A stretch of 64,000 nucleotides of DNA from NCBI RefSeq assembly GCF_016888515.1, contig NZ_JAFEJK010000001.1, positions 3,041,327 to 3,105,326 on the forward strand, in the 5' to 3' direction. Under the pieces are notes generated by a model, which worked only from the letters and a program-made list of their open reading frames with translations, had not been told where the DNA came from and searched no databases. Below, one piece after another: positions 50,301 to 58,023 of the stretch. How positions within the stretch are numbered: position 1 is the stretch's first letter; each line of letters begins with the position of its first letter. A program made the translations under genes and the position numbers. This DNA is from Shimia biformata. GTDB taxonomy: Bacteria > Pseudomonadota > Alphaproteobacteria > Rhodobacterales > Rhodobacteraceae.

Positions 50301-51771
50301 GCTCTGGAGTATCCGCTACTGCTTCTACATTGATTGAAACCGTCGCGGAATTGCTTGCAGCCTGCCCATCGGTCGCCGTGTATGAAAAACTGTCGGTTCC
50401 CGAGTAATTCTCATCAGGCACATAATTCAGCACACCTCCGGCCCCGACCGTGATCATCCCGTGATCGGTGGCGATCGTCGCCCCTTCGACCACTGTGACG
50501 CCGTTGATGGTGTCGATCTCCAGCGTGTCTCCTGCATCGGGGTCCGTGTCATTGGCCAGCGGGTCGATCACAAGTCCGGTATCTTCAACGGCTTCGAGCA
50601 TATCCGCCACGGCAGATGGTGCGCCATTTGTGCCGGTAACGGTAATGGCAACCGTTCCCGTTGTTGTGGCACCGTGACTGTCGGTTGCCTGAACCGTCAG
50701 GGTGACAACCCGGATTTCTCCGGCATTGAGGTCCTCGAAATCCGTCCCCGGATCAAAGCTCAGAATGCCACTGGCAATTGTAGCGGTTCCCTCGGCTGGA
50801 ACCCCGACAAGGGTGTAAACCAGAGTACTTCCATCATCGTCATTGTCGATGTCGCTGCCCAGGACCGTCAGGTCCACCGTCACCGGTGTTCCCCCCTCTT
50901 CGGCGTTCGCCGTGCCATCCACCAATACAGGCGCGTCGTTGGTCCCCACGACAGTCAAAACCACATCGGCAGAGGCCAGAGACCCATCCAACGCCTCTGA
51001 AACATAGGAAAAATACACGTCGACGGTTTCGCCCAAAGCCAATGTGTCAACCTGGGCTCCATTTGCGTCAAAGTTGGCAATACCGTCGAAACCAACATGA
51101 AGCGTTCCCAGTTCGACACCACTCCTGGCAACTGTCCGCTCAAAGCCGTCCGGCACGGCGTCAAATGCTCCTTCTGTGTCGCTGGCTCCGATCACGGTTG
51201 CATCGGTTCCATTTGTGTCATTGGCCAAAAGATCGACAGAGCCGGCTGTATTTTCGACCACTTCAATGCCATCTCTATCAGCAACGCCCGACGCCTGATC
51301 GCCCACTTTGAACGAGTCGTTTCGCGTCCCCCCTTCTTCGCCGACCGACGTGTACCGCAGGCCAAAATCTGCCAGGTCAATCATGTCCAGCGTTAGAAAA
51401 GTGTCGTCATGGGCCAAGGTAAAACTGGTTGACTGGATATCGTCGCTCGACATGCCGGACGTACCGAATTCGATGCCTACGTCGAACTCGCCCAACTCGT
51501 TGACCACCTGTCCTTTGATGTTGGCGTCCCGCCCGAGTGTATCGACACCCTCTTCGACAAAGGCGGTGTCAGTGACGTCGACCCCGTCGAACACCATCAA
51601 CCCATCGTCGGCAACCAGACCGTTCAAATCAAAAAACAGCGCGCGCAGGTCCCCGATCAATCCGCCATCCATTACCTGGATGTCAAAAGTCAGAGTGCCG
51701 TTTGCGTTTTCAGTGATGCGAACTTCGGTGTTCACCGCGCCTTCGATCACGAAAGTAATTGAGCGAGCCAT
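47392..51771 (-). CDS. RTX-type calcium-binding exoprotein with cadherin-like and beta-propeller repeats
   Basis: The protein has 1459 residues and no Sec signal; ATG 51771 follows AAAGGA. Residues 1-160 form an N-terminal domain of unknown family. Cadherin/VCBS-like repeats follow to about 495, with GTNDAP and DTGLVIDPLANDTDPD motifs. Residues 512-892 contain seven repeats with a D/G-G-G-F/Y-V-x-x-W core, in line with a seven-bladed propeller. From about 1007 to 1395 there are RTX nonapeptides (GGxGxDxxx), and the end is aliphatic (DFEIGIDKISLFGSAF). This is the layout of type I secreted proteins that fold on calcium outside the cell. No type I exporter is in the window. It may act in adhesion or biofilm. 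Confidence 0.88.
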   Translation of the reverse strand: MARSITFVIEGAVNTEVRITENANGTLTFDIQVMDGGLIGDLRALFFDLNGLVADDGLMVFDGVDVTDTAFVEEGVDTLGRDANIKGQVVNELGEFDVGIEFGTSGMSSDDIQSTSFTLAHDDTFLTLDMIDLADFGLRYTSVGEEGGTRNDSFKVGDQASGVADRDGIEVVENTAGSVDLLANDTNGTDATVIGASDTEGAFDAVPDGFERTVARSGVELGTLHVGFDGIANFDANGAQVDTLALGETVDVYFSYVSEALDGSLASADVVLTVVGTNDAPVLVDGTANAEEGGTPVTVDLTVLGSDIDNDDDGSTLVYTLVGVPAEGTATIASGILSFDPGTDFEDLNAGEIRVVTLTVQATDSHGATTTGTVAITVTGTNGAPSAVADMLEAVEDTGLVIDPLANDTDPDAGDTLEIDTINGVTVVEGATIATDHGMITVGAGGVLNYVPDENYSGTDSFSYTATDGQAASNSATVSINVEAVADTPELMLTGGSAAPGGDLTPVPSGADVQINTTTDGTQTDPSVTALSDGGFVVAWHSYQSGVGYESFFQVFDASGAPVGGEVQISSGAGDQRAPDVLALDGGGFIVAYASTGGADGSAYGIYSQRYDASGVAVGPEVLVNTTTSNQQQQPNIAALDGGGYVITWESFDTDGTAYNIYSQSFDINGNPVGAETLIDSPANPEYDTWSAVSGLAGGGYVVTWSNWVPGSGQWETYAQVVDAAGALDGPAIQLNSQSSSIATYSSVLGTPDGGFVVVWSQDNPGENRKLLMSRFDAGGNLLEGEVEVSQNGPTIQHAAGITLLEDGGFMISWSAVNPTDSSGGMFGRRYDAAGNPVSDEFLINDTVAGQQHPVTNSGNRVLTTLEDGTVVSVWGTNHGSGELYFRLIDVPAISDGVAGAPTAIALDAALTDGDGSETLTITLSGFPPGTTFNIGTANGDDWVIENAQTVDLSVLEMVIPTSFAGGTVTLIATARATEMSNGDFAEVSDSISLEIAPADLPPLFTAGDDVVDMRTMTAGSYQAGSQYDAGAGNDSVVLPWDAANAATAGYDLSQVFNGGEGNDSLHGSALGDHFEGGGGRDNLHGFDGNDTLNGGDGNDFVAGGEGDDVMDGGAGIDILSYQSSLTGITLNSGLGTATGEGNDSFQNFESYRLSQHVDYVTGSASDEVFRLYGGDDVIDAGGGNDQVLGGAGDDTMDGGAGRDLLNYALASGAVTVDLAAGIATGAEGNDVISNFEVVYGSNYDDLIIGDDDTSVDGWNTLLAQGGNDTVYGGAGNDWLEGQNGDDQIFGEEGDDLVHGGAGSDLMDGGAGTDRAYYADMTIAVNVDLSTGIATQGTDTDTLVSIENVTGSAGNDTITGDAGDNEFTGWTGDDLMTGGGGADVFHFDLRGTTDWGDDRITDFEIGIDKISLFGSAFSTLGDLNAQQIGGDVVLDLGNGTTLTLENSLLGDLSDSDFVF

Positions 51772-52091
51772 GTCGTGTCCTTTCTCGTTCGCCGATCCAT
51801 CCCCGTTCAAGGGGGCAAACGGCCAGACGGACCAGGTCGGGTCCATTGCTATTCACACCGGACATGCAGCGGTCCGGGCTGTAAGCGTTGTTCGCAATTG
51901 ACCGTGAGGCGCGCGTCAATCGAACGTGAAAGGCGTAAAAGCCTTTGAAAAACTGAAGAAATATGAAGAGATTTGACGTCTCAACGTCGCCAACAATGTG
52001 AGGAGAAAGGATTTCACGCGGGTTTCACGTCGGTCTGACGGTCGGACGCAAAACTTGTTTGGATAAGCTCATCCGGCAACCGGAGTTCCTC
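51772..52091. other. Intergenic region with divergent promoters
   Basis: These 320 bases lie between the RTX gene (leftward) and the 181-residue gene (rightward). I see a short hairpin AGGC-GTAAAA-GCCT and two TTTCACG direct repeats near 52011-52030, but no gene. Confidence 0.5.
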
Positions 52092-52637
52092 ATGCCCAAC
52101 CGTGAAATCAGGCTCCTCTTCACTTTTGGCCCCCAGGCTCCGATTGAGCTTTGTGAGGTCATCGACAAACTCTGGTTATGTCGTGATGGGGCCTCCGACC
52201 CTGGATTGCACGGCCACCACATTGGCCCCTCACCCGGAGGACGAGCATGGGAAGCCAAGGTCCTGGAGATCACGCATTGGCCTGAGGTCCGCAAAGAATG
52301 GCGGGAAAAACGTGTGGATATCCCCCTCGGGGGCTGGACACAGGTCCGCTACCCCAGTTTTTGGCAGCGCGACGTGACGCATGAGTGGGTGCTGTCGATC
52401 TGCTTTGACGGCGACGGGGTGTTGCCCATCATGATCCGGCAAATCCTGCATGACGCGGTCACCGAAGCGTTGGCTGCGGTCGTCCCCATTCTTCTGGCCG
52501 GAAATCCATCTGCCGCAACCGCTGCACTGCTAGAACCTCTGCGCACAGGGTTATTGACCCGCGGCATCGCCAACGCATCGCAATTTTCCACCAGTTTCAT
52601 TCGGCGCTGTCGGCACGGTGAATGGACACGCGTCTAA
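52092..52637 (+). CDS. Unrecognised 181-residue protein next to the YcaO gene
   Basis: The protein is soluble, with many tryptophans and the sequence DPGLHGHHIGPSPGG near residue 37. A helical, Ala-rich part follows from about 105 (VLPIMIRQILHDAVTEALAA). The family is not recognised. ATG 52092 has GGAG 6 bases upstream. It overlaps the YcaO stop by 4 bases at its 3' end, convergent, which hints that both belong to one locus. No function can be given. Confidence 0.7.
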   Translation: MPNREIRLLFTFGPQAPIELCEVIDKLWLCRDGASDPGLHGHHIGPSPGGRAWEAKVLEITHWPEVRKEWREKRVDIPLGGWTQVRYPSFWQRDVTHEWVLSICFDGDGVLPIMIRQILHDAVTEALAAVVPILLAGNPSAATAALLEPLRTGLLTRGIANASQFSTSFIRRCRHGEWTRV

Positions 52638-53605
52638 AGCTCGGACATGTGAACGGCCTTGACGACAGGAAGTCCGATCTCAGGAACAGTGAAATCAAAA
52701 AGTGCCAGAGACCCTCCCCAACAATCCGAATAGGCCCGGGCAAGATCCTTGAAATCCCGTTCCGGGTGATCGGTCGGGACGCTCCCGGCCGATGAGCCAT
52801 CCCCCAGGAACGCCTGAGGCAGGGCACCGCGATAGGCGCGGATCGCATCGGCGTCAGCTTGCTCAAGAGAGGCGAGATCGATACCGCGATCCTCAAGTGA
52901 CACCATATTGCGCCAGTATGTCACCGCCTCGTGGGTCGCACCAACGGCAGCTTGACCGCTACTGAATGAAAAGGCCGTGCCCTGTGTCGCTCGATGCCCC
53001 GTCACATCTGAGCATCGCGCAGCCACAAAGACCCCGGCTTTGGGATTGCGCCAGGCAAACAGGCGCAGGCGACGCAGCTGCCCATCCAACCATGCATTCA
53101 CAGCACCCAGTTCACCAATCTCATTCGGATCAATCTCAACCAACTCACCCGGCCGCGTCATAAGCCGATCAACACATGCATGTTCAAAGAGTTCGAAGAT
53201 TGCCGACCTGGCCGCCCCGTCCCGATCCGGACCCGCCGCCGCGCCTTTGGAACTGACAGTTAGCCCCGCCTCCGGCGCACCCAGAGCCAGTTCGGCGCGC
53301 CCTCGAATGACTGGCATGCCCTTGCTTGACCAAAATGAATGCATCCGGTCGGTCAGCCGGTTGTCGAATTGAAGCGAGTACCGTTCAATTGCCTCAAATC
53401 CGGACAGGAGTGCGGCTTGCTCCGGCGTCGCGCCAACCCCGGTCGCAACCCGTCGCCCCATCGGATTGGCCGGCGGCAAGCTACCATTCCGCGTGTTTAT
53501 CAATCGCACCGACACAGCCAGAGGTGCATCACTCGGCATTTTCGAGAGGGACGCGGATGTAATACACCCCATTTTTTCGGCAGTCTCGACAATGGCCTTT
53601 GACAT
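52634..53605 (-). CDS. YcaO-domain protein (ATP-dependent peptide backbone modifier)
   Basis: The protein has 323 residues. The ATP-binding YcaO features are present: SGFEAIERYS with E71 and E74, SSKGAAAG (118-125), then ELFEHACVDR with E138 and E141. The end reads VPEIGLPVVKAV, as in YcaO cores. The protein is short because it is only the core, without an E1-like or ocin-ThiF domain, and without a PxPxP tail. YcaO enzymes make azolines, thioamides or amidines on peptides. A small divergent protein gene 67 bases away may be its substrate. An ATP-dependent role in ribosomal modification is the alternative. Confidence 0.82.
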   Translation of the reverse strand: MSKAIVETAEKMGCITSASLSKMPSDAPLAVSVRLINTRNGSLPPANPMGRRVATGVGATPEQAALLSGFEAIERYSLQFDNRLTDRMHSFWSSKGMPVIRGRAELALGAPEAGLTVSSKGAAAGPDRDGAARSAIFELFEHACVDRLMTRPGELVEIDPNEIGELGAVNAWLDGQLRRLRLFAWRNPKAGVFVAARCSDVTGHRATQGTAFSFSSGQAAVGATHEAVTYWRNMVSLEDRGIDLASLEQADADAIRAYRGALPQAFLGDGSSAGSVPTDHPERDFKDLARAYSDCWGGSLALFDFTVPEIGLPVVKAVHMSEL

Positions 53606-53672
53606 TATTTTTCCCGATTATCCAAAAATCCGTTAACCTTTTTCTATCGCAACAAAGACGGTGGAGGAAACT
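53606..53672. promoter_or_regulatory. AT-rich divergent promoter between YcaO and the small protein
   Basis: The 67 bases hold T-runs and a GGATAAT-like element on the minus strand. It is short enough for both start sites to share one regulator, most simply the winged-helix/TPR protein. Confidence 0.5.
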
Positions 53673-53993
53673 ATGGCGCGATTGAAGTTGAAACCGGATG
53701 TTCACCTGAAGGACCTCGGATATGCTATCCTGAATGCAGCTGCGGCGAAATTTGCCAGGGATGGCAGTCGCGTAGGACGGATTGAACACGAAATCCTGGA
53801 CATGTTCGTGGACAAGGATCGCAGCCAACAGATTTACTTCCACTATGACGACGAGACGGAAATTCACGTTGTTGTGCCATACTTGGGCGACAAACTCGTA
53901 GAGCGCGACCAAAGCAAGTTGGACGAATTCGAGATTGTGGATATTGCGGCCGAATGCATGGGCAGCATCGTGATAAGAGGGTGCGGCCAATAG
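53673..53993 (+). CDS. Small 106-residue protein, possible RiPP precursor
   Basis: It begins MARLKLKPDVHLKDLGYAIL and ends in a Cys-containing tail, ECMGSIVIRGCGQ. The middle is acidic, with YDDETEIHVVVPYLGDKLV, and looks folded. The two cysteines at the end are the only ones. ATG 53673 has a perfect GGAGG 5 bases upstream. It is divergent from YcaO and overlaps the regulator by 40 bases. It does not resemble Nif11 or NHLP leaders that I know, so substrate status is a guess from position and tail. Confidence 0.7.
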   Translation: MARLKLKPDVHLKDLGYAILNAAAAKFARDGSRVGRIEHEILDMFVDKDRSQQIYFHYDDETEIHVVVPYLGDKLVERDQSKLDEFEIVDIAAECMGSIVIRGCGQ

Positions 53994-55633
53994 TCAAAGA
54001 AAGACCGGCGGTTGATCAAGCGCCAACTCGGATACACGTTTTTGGGCCTTTTCAGGTTTTGACCGCAGATGGCAGGGACGCAACGCCCAAAGGCCGCAAG
54101 GCCAAAGCTTTGCTGGCGCTGGTATTGCTGTCCAAGGACATGATCCGCAGCCGCATGTGGCTTCAGGACAAGCTGTGGAGTTCCAGCGCACCAGCGCAGG
54201 GCGCAGCATCTTTGCGGCAGGAACTCAGCGGCTTGGGGCGACATTTGTCGGCCTTCGGATTGAGCTTTCTAAGAGTCACACGCGAAACAGTCGCCATCGA
54301 CGCCGGCCTGATCGAGGCCGATTTTCTGGAAAGCTCAGGCTTGCCGCACCGTGCCGAACTGCTGGAAGGTCTCGACGTCAACGACCACGAGTTTGAGGAA
54401 TGGCTGACCCTCGAACGCCAGCATCGCTGGGGATTTGGAGACGATGAGCAGGCGTCCTCGGTCGTGGCGCGCCCATCAATTTCGGCAGTTCCGCGCGGCG
54501 TGCGTCCGACGGTGATCCTTGAACCGTTCAAAGTGATCGCAGGAGATGCGCGACTGGACGCCTTTGCCCAAGCCTTGCATGAAGAAATGCTGTCGCTTCT
54601 AAGTTCGATGATCGGGATGATCGAGCTGCGCGACGCAACGCGCCAGAACGCGCCAACGCGCGGTCATGTCATTTCGGGCAGCGTTCGCAACGACGGGCTC
54701 TTGCGCATTTCAGCTCAACTGACGGAACCCGAACAGCAATTGTGTCTCTGGAGCGAACGTTATCGCTTTGCGCCACAAGAACCCTTCACGGTCATCGATC
54801 GAATAGCGACAAAACTGGTCGAGGCTTTGCAGCTGAATTTGCGCGACGGTGAATGGGTGAATATCTGGGCTGCACGCCACACCACCATCGAAGCGTGGGA
54901 AGCCTTTCACAAAGGCAGGGTCTGTGAAAGTGAAACAACCCGCGAAGGCCTGGCCAAAGCCCTGGACCACTACCGGGATGCGCTGGAACGTGATCCCGGA
55001 TATCTGCCGGCGCTGGTGGCGACGGGTTTCTGCCATCTCGACAGGATACGGATGGGATGGGTTCCCGATCTCGAGAAAGCGTTGGATGACGTTCGCGCCA
55101 CCTGCGCAAAAGTCATCAGAACCGATCCAGAAGACTTTTACGGCACGGCTTTGCGGGCCTTCCTTCTCAACGTTCAGGGCGAAACTGCGGCAGCCTGCGA
55201 ATTGATGCGCGCGGTGGTCGAAGAAAATGCTGTCAGCCCCGAGCTGTTGGGCTATTACGCCGCCCTGCTGGGATATGATGGCCGCTGGGAAGACGAAGCC
55301 GCTGTAAACCGCAAAGCCTTGACCATGACTCCTTACCCTCCGGTGTGGATCGAAACGAACCTGGCATTGGCATTGATGTTCCTTGGAGAAAAGGCCGCCT
55401 GGATACACGCCAATAACGTTCTGCGCTCAGAGCCGACAAACGTACGGGCGCATGTGGTGTTGACCGTTTTGGCTGTTCAATCAAATAACCAGACACTTGC
55501 ACACCGCTACGGCGAGCAGGTCAAACAGCTTCAACCCGGTTTCAAACCAGAGGCATGGGCGTATCGACCGTGCTTTCGCGATAAAGCGCATTACCGTTTC
55601 GTGGTCGATGCGCTGAAACAAGCCGGGCTTTAG
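53954..55633 (+). CDS. Winged-helix/TPR transcriptional regulator (SARP/CadC-like)
   Basis: The protein has up to 559 residues. The N-terminal part (about 24-110) reads like a SARP/OmpR winged helix: LLALVLLSKDMIRSRMWLQDKLW, with repeated helix turns. A TolB-like middle domain follows (SGSVRNDGLLRISAQLTEPEQQLCLWSERY), and then TPR-like helices from about 300 to the end. No membrane helix is evident. Start choice is uncertain: ATG 53954 overlaps the small gene by 40 bases; GTG 53981 is the alternative. It is probably the local regulator of the YcaO locus. Confidence 0.78.
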   Translation: MHGQHRDKRVRPIVKERPAVDQAPTRIHVFGPFQVLTADGRDATPKGRKAKALLALVLLSKDMIRSRMWLQDKLWSSSAPAQGAASLRQELSGLGRHLSAFGLSFLRVTRETVAIDAGLIEADFLESSGLPHRAELLEGLDVNDHEFEEWLTLERQHRWGFGDDEQASSVVARPSISAVPRGVRPTVILEPFKVIAGDARLDAFAQALHEEMLSLLSSMIGMIELRDATRQNAPTRGHVISGSVRNDGLLRISAQLTEPEQQLCLWSERYRFAPQEPFTVIDRIATKLVEALQLNLRDGEWVNIWAARHTTIEAWEAFHKGRVCESETTREGLAKALDHYRDALERDPGYLPALVATGFCHLDRIRMGWVPDLEKALDDVRATCAKVIRTDPEDFYGTALRAFLLNVQGETAAACELMRAVVEENAVSPELLGYYAALLGYDGRWEDEAAVNRKALTMTPYPPVWIETNLALALMFLGEKAAWIHANNVLRSEPTNVRAHVVLTVLAVQSNNQTLAHRYGEQVKQLQPGFKPEAWAYRPCFRDKAHYRFVVDALKQAGL

Positions 55634-56356
55634 CTTTCGCCGACAAGAACAGTCAGCACGAACTGGAAATGGCTGGCCTCCAGGAACCTGGGGGCATCTC
55701 GCTCTCTTTTGTGAATTACCCTAAACTGTCCCATTGGCACTGATGTCAGACAGAGCCTTCGGAATAAGAACTCGATCCGATTACGGTGTGCGCAACGCCT
55801 CATGTCCAGGATGCATGAGTGTATCCGCCTGCCTCGCGGTCGTTCCCTGAAATCAATCCCCGAGGCAGTTGCGATCAATCACCAGGCATCCCAGCGGTGC
55901 CCTGACGTTCACGCGGGCATGATTTGCCGCCCGAATCGATCGGCCGCATATTCGGCCGGTTGTACCCACTTCCGGCGAACAAGAAGACAGTCAGCCCCCG
56001 GCCTTTTCACCACACCGCATCGTCCTGACTATTGGAGAATGACTGCAACTGTCGAGGAAATGGCGGGGCCTCGGTGGGGATCTGGTTTCGTGTTTTCGAC
56101 GGGAAGGACTTGTTTTCTGGCCAGGGCGACGGGGGCAAACCGGCCTTATTTTGCGATCTCTGACCGCAATTGCCGCAGTGGGGCGACCCTGTTGGCGCAT
56201 TCGCGATGCGCCGTTGCGACCTTGTCTGTCGGCAGGTATCGGAACAGTGCGGTGCCGCACTTCGAGCGTGTTCTTGCCCGCGTCAGAAATGTTGTCTGTT
56301 GTCTGTTGTCAGACAACTTACCCTATGCTAGCTCTGCGCCAGAGAGAGGAGTTGTC
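55634..56356. other. 723-base gap without a supported gene
   Basis: Only short frames without clear ribosome sites or recognisable products are present. The 3' end holds the GntR operator and promoter of the next operon. I cannot exclude a decayed gene here. Confidence 0.5.
56305..56317. promoter_or_regulatory. Operator GTTGTCAGACAAC before the GntR-hydrolase fusion
   Basis: A perfect 6-bp dyad around one base. It fits the FadR/FCD consensus TNGTNNNACNA in full. It lies between a TTGTCT -35-like element (56299) and TATGCT (56324), so a bound protein would block RNA polymerase. Autoregulation by the adjacent GntR domain is likely. Confidence 0.6.
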
Positions 56357-57988
56357 TTGCCCAAAAAATCACCCCCACTGAGCGTGCGACCTGTCGGGCG
56401 TCGTCGTGTATCCGACGACATCGCCGAACAGCTGTCTGCAATGATCACGTCCGGACAGCTTCCGGTCGGGGCAAAGCTGCCGACCGAGGCAGAGCTTGTA
56501 CGTGACTTCAGTGCAGGCCGGAGCGCTGTACGCGAGGCCATTGCGCAGCTTCGCGAGGCCGGGCTTGTCGAAAGCAGGCACGGTGTCGGGGCGTTCGTCT
56601 GTTCACCCGTGGCCGCAGCTGGGTTCAAGATCGACCCGCAGACCCTTTCCTCCTTCGAACATCTGCGCCAGTTGCTTGAACTGCGCATGGAAATCGAAGT
56701 GGGCGGGGCGTCGATGGCGGCACGGCGCCGCACATTGGCGCAGCTGCAAGGGCTCGAGGCCGCCTGCGATGCGGTGAAGGCGACGCTGGCGCGGGGCGAT
56801 GCTGCCCTGCCGGAACAGCGCGCCTTTCATCAGGCGGTAGCCGTGGCGACCAACAACCCCTATTTCCGCGACCTTTTGCAATTCCTTTACGAGCGCATCG
56901 ACGCCGGGATTGCCGAAGACCTCACGAAATCCGCCCTCAGGGGCGATGGTCCGCAGGATATCGAGCATGAATTACGCACCATTTTCGAAGCGATCCGTAT
57001 CGGGGATCCAGACAAGGCACGCCGCGCGGCGTGGAACCACCTGCTGCGCACGGCCGACAGGCTTGGGCTTCGTGGCCTGCAAGGTTGGGAGGAAAGCCGG
57101 ATGACATCACTGGGCGAAGTCAAGATCCCGGTCTGCGCCGCCGCAGACCCTGCCCCGTACGCCCCGCGCTTCACCCCGCCGCCGGGGGCGACTGATTGCC
57201 ATGCGCATATCTTCGGACCCGAGGCGCAATATCCCTTCACCCCGCACCGCACCTATACGCCGCCCGAGGCAAGCGAGGCGCAGTATTTTCACCTGCTGGA
57301 AAGCCTCGGGCTGTCGCGCGGCGTGATCGTACAGCCCTCGGTCTATGGGCGTGACAACCGTTGCACCCTGGATGCCGTGCGCCGGCATCCTGACAAGCTG
57401 CGCGCGGTGGTCGTGGTGAACGAAGACATCACGGAAAAAGAGCTGGAGCAGATGCACGCGGACGGCGCGCGGGGCGTTCGATTGAACCTGTTGTTCCGCT
57501 CGGGCGTCGAAGTGTCCGACGTGCGCCGCATCGCTGACAAGATCGCCGCCCTGGACTGGCATCTGCAAATGCTGATCGACGTGTCCGAGTTCGCCGATAT
57601 CCGCGACACGCTGGGATCTCTGCCGGTGGAAACGGTCTTCGACCACCTCGGGCATATGCCGATCTCGGCGGGCACATCACACCCCGGCTTCCAGCAAATG
57701 CTGTCGCTGGTGGCAGATGGCAAATCCTGGGTCAAGCTGTCCGGCAGCTACCGGATCACCAGCGAGAACGAAACGCCCTATTCCGACATCGCGCCGTTTG
57801 CCCGCGAGATCATCCGCGCCAATCCCGAAAGGGTGCTTTGGGCGACCGACTGGCCGCATCCTTATATCAACGTCGACATGCCCAATGACGGTGCCCTACT
57901 CGACATGCTGGATGATTGGACCCCGGACGCGGCAACACGTGACCGCATCCTGGCGGACAACCCGGCGCGTCTCTACGGCTTTGAATAA
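56357..57988 (+). CDS. GntR-FCD regulator fused to a TIM-barrel amidohydrolase
   Basis: The protein has 543 residues from TTG 56357, which follows GAGGAG. Residues 14-82 are a GntR winged helix (LPTEAELVRDF, SAVREAIAQLREAGLV). An FCD domain follows to about 235. From Met249 the chain is a COG3618-type lactonase or hydrolase: H282 and H284 in TDCHAHIFG, FDHLGHMP and WATDWPHPY. There is no stop between the parts. A strong internal site GGGAGGAAA lies 8 bases before ATG 57101, in frame, so free hydrolase may also be made. Relatives act on sulfomuconolactone or pyrone dicarboxylate. The frame stays open to 55802 but has no start signal there. Confidence 0.85.
   Translation: MPKKSPPLSVRPVGRRRVSDDIAEQLSAMITSGQLPVGAKLPTEAELVRDFSAGRSAVREAIAQLREAGLVESRHGVGAFVCSPVAAAGFKIDPQTLSSFEHLRQLLELRMEIEVGGASMAARRRTLAQLQGLEAACDAVKATLARGDAALPEQRAFHQAVAVATNNPYFRDLLQFLYERIDAGIAEDLTKSALRGDGPQDIEHELRTIFEAIRIGDPDKARRAAWNHLLRTADRLGLRGLQGWEESRMTSLGEVKIPVCAAADPAPYAPRFTPPPGATDCHAHIFGPEAQYPFTPHRTYTPPEASEAQYFHLLESLGLSRGVIVQPSVYGRDNRCTLDAVRRHPDKLRAVVVVNEDITEKELEQMHADGARGVRLNLLFRSGVEVSDVRRIADKIAALDWHLQMLIDVSEFADIRDTLGSLPVETVFDHLGHMPISAGTSHPGFQQMLSLVADGKSWVKLSGSYRITSENETPYSDIAPFAREIIRANPERVLWATDWPHPYINVDMPNDGALLDMLDDWTPDAATRDRILADNPARLYGFE
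57088..57103 (+). promoter_or_regulatory. Internal ribosome site and start inside the fusion gene
   Basis: GGGAGGAAA is followed after a short spacer by ATG 57101 in the fusion frame. This is exactly where the FCD domain ends and the hydrolase begins. The 295-residue product would be a normal-length stand-alone hydrolase. Confidence 0.6.
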
Positions 57989-58023
57989 CCCCACCACTCA
58001 CACTCTTTTGGGAGGAACCCACG

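Noticed and set aside
47450..51901. Several plus-strand frames inside the RTX gene
   Set aside because: They are antisense to a repeat-rich gene, have no ribosome sites, and show no family features.
55802..56356. Upstream extension of the GntR-hydrolase fusion
   Set aside because: The frame is open but crosses the operator and promoter, and the product there has no domain; TTG 56357 has a GAGGAG site.
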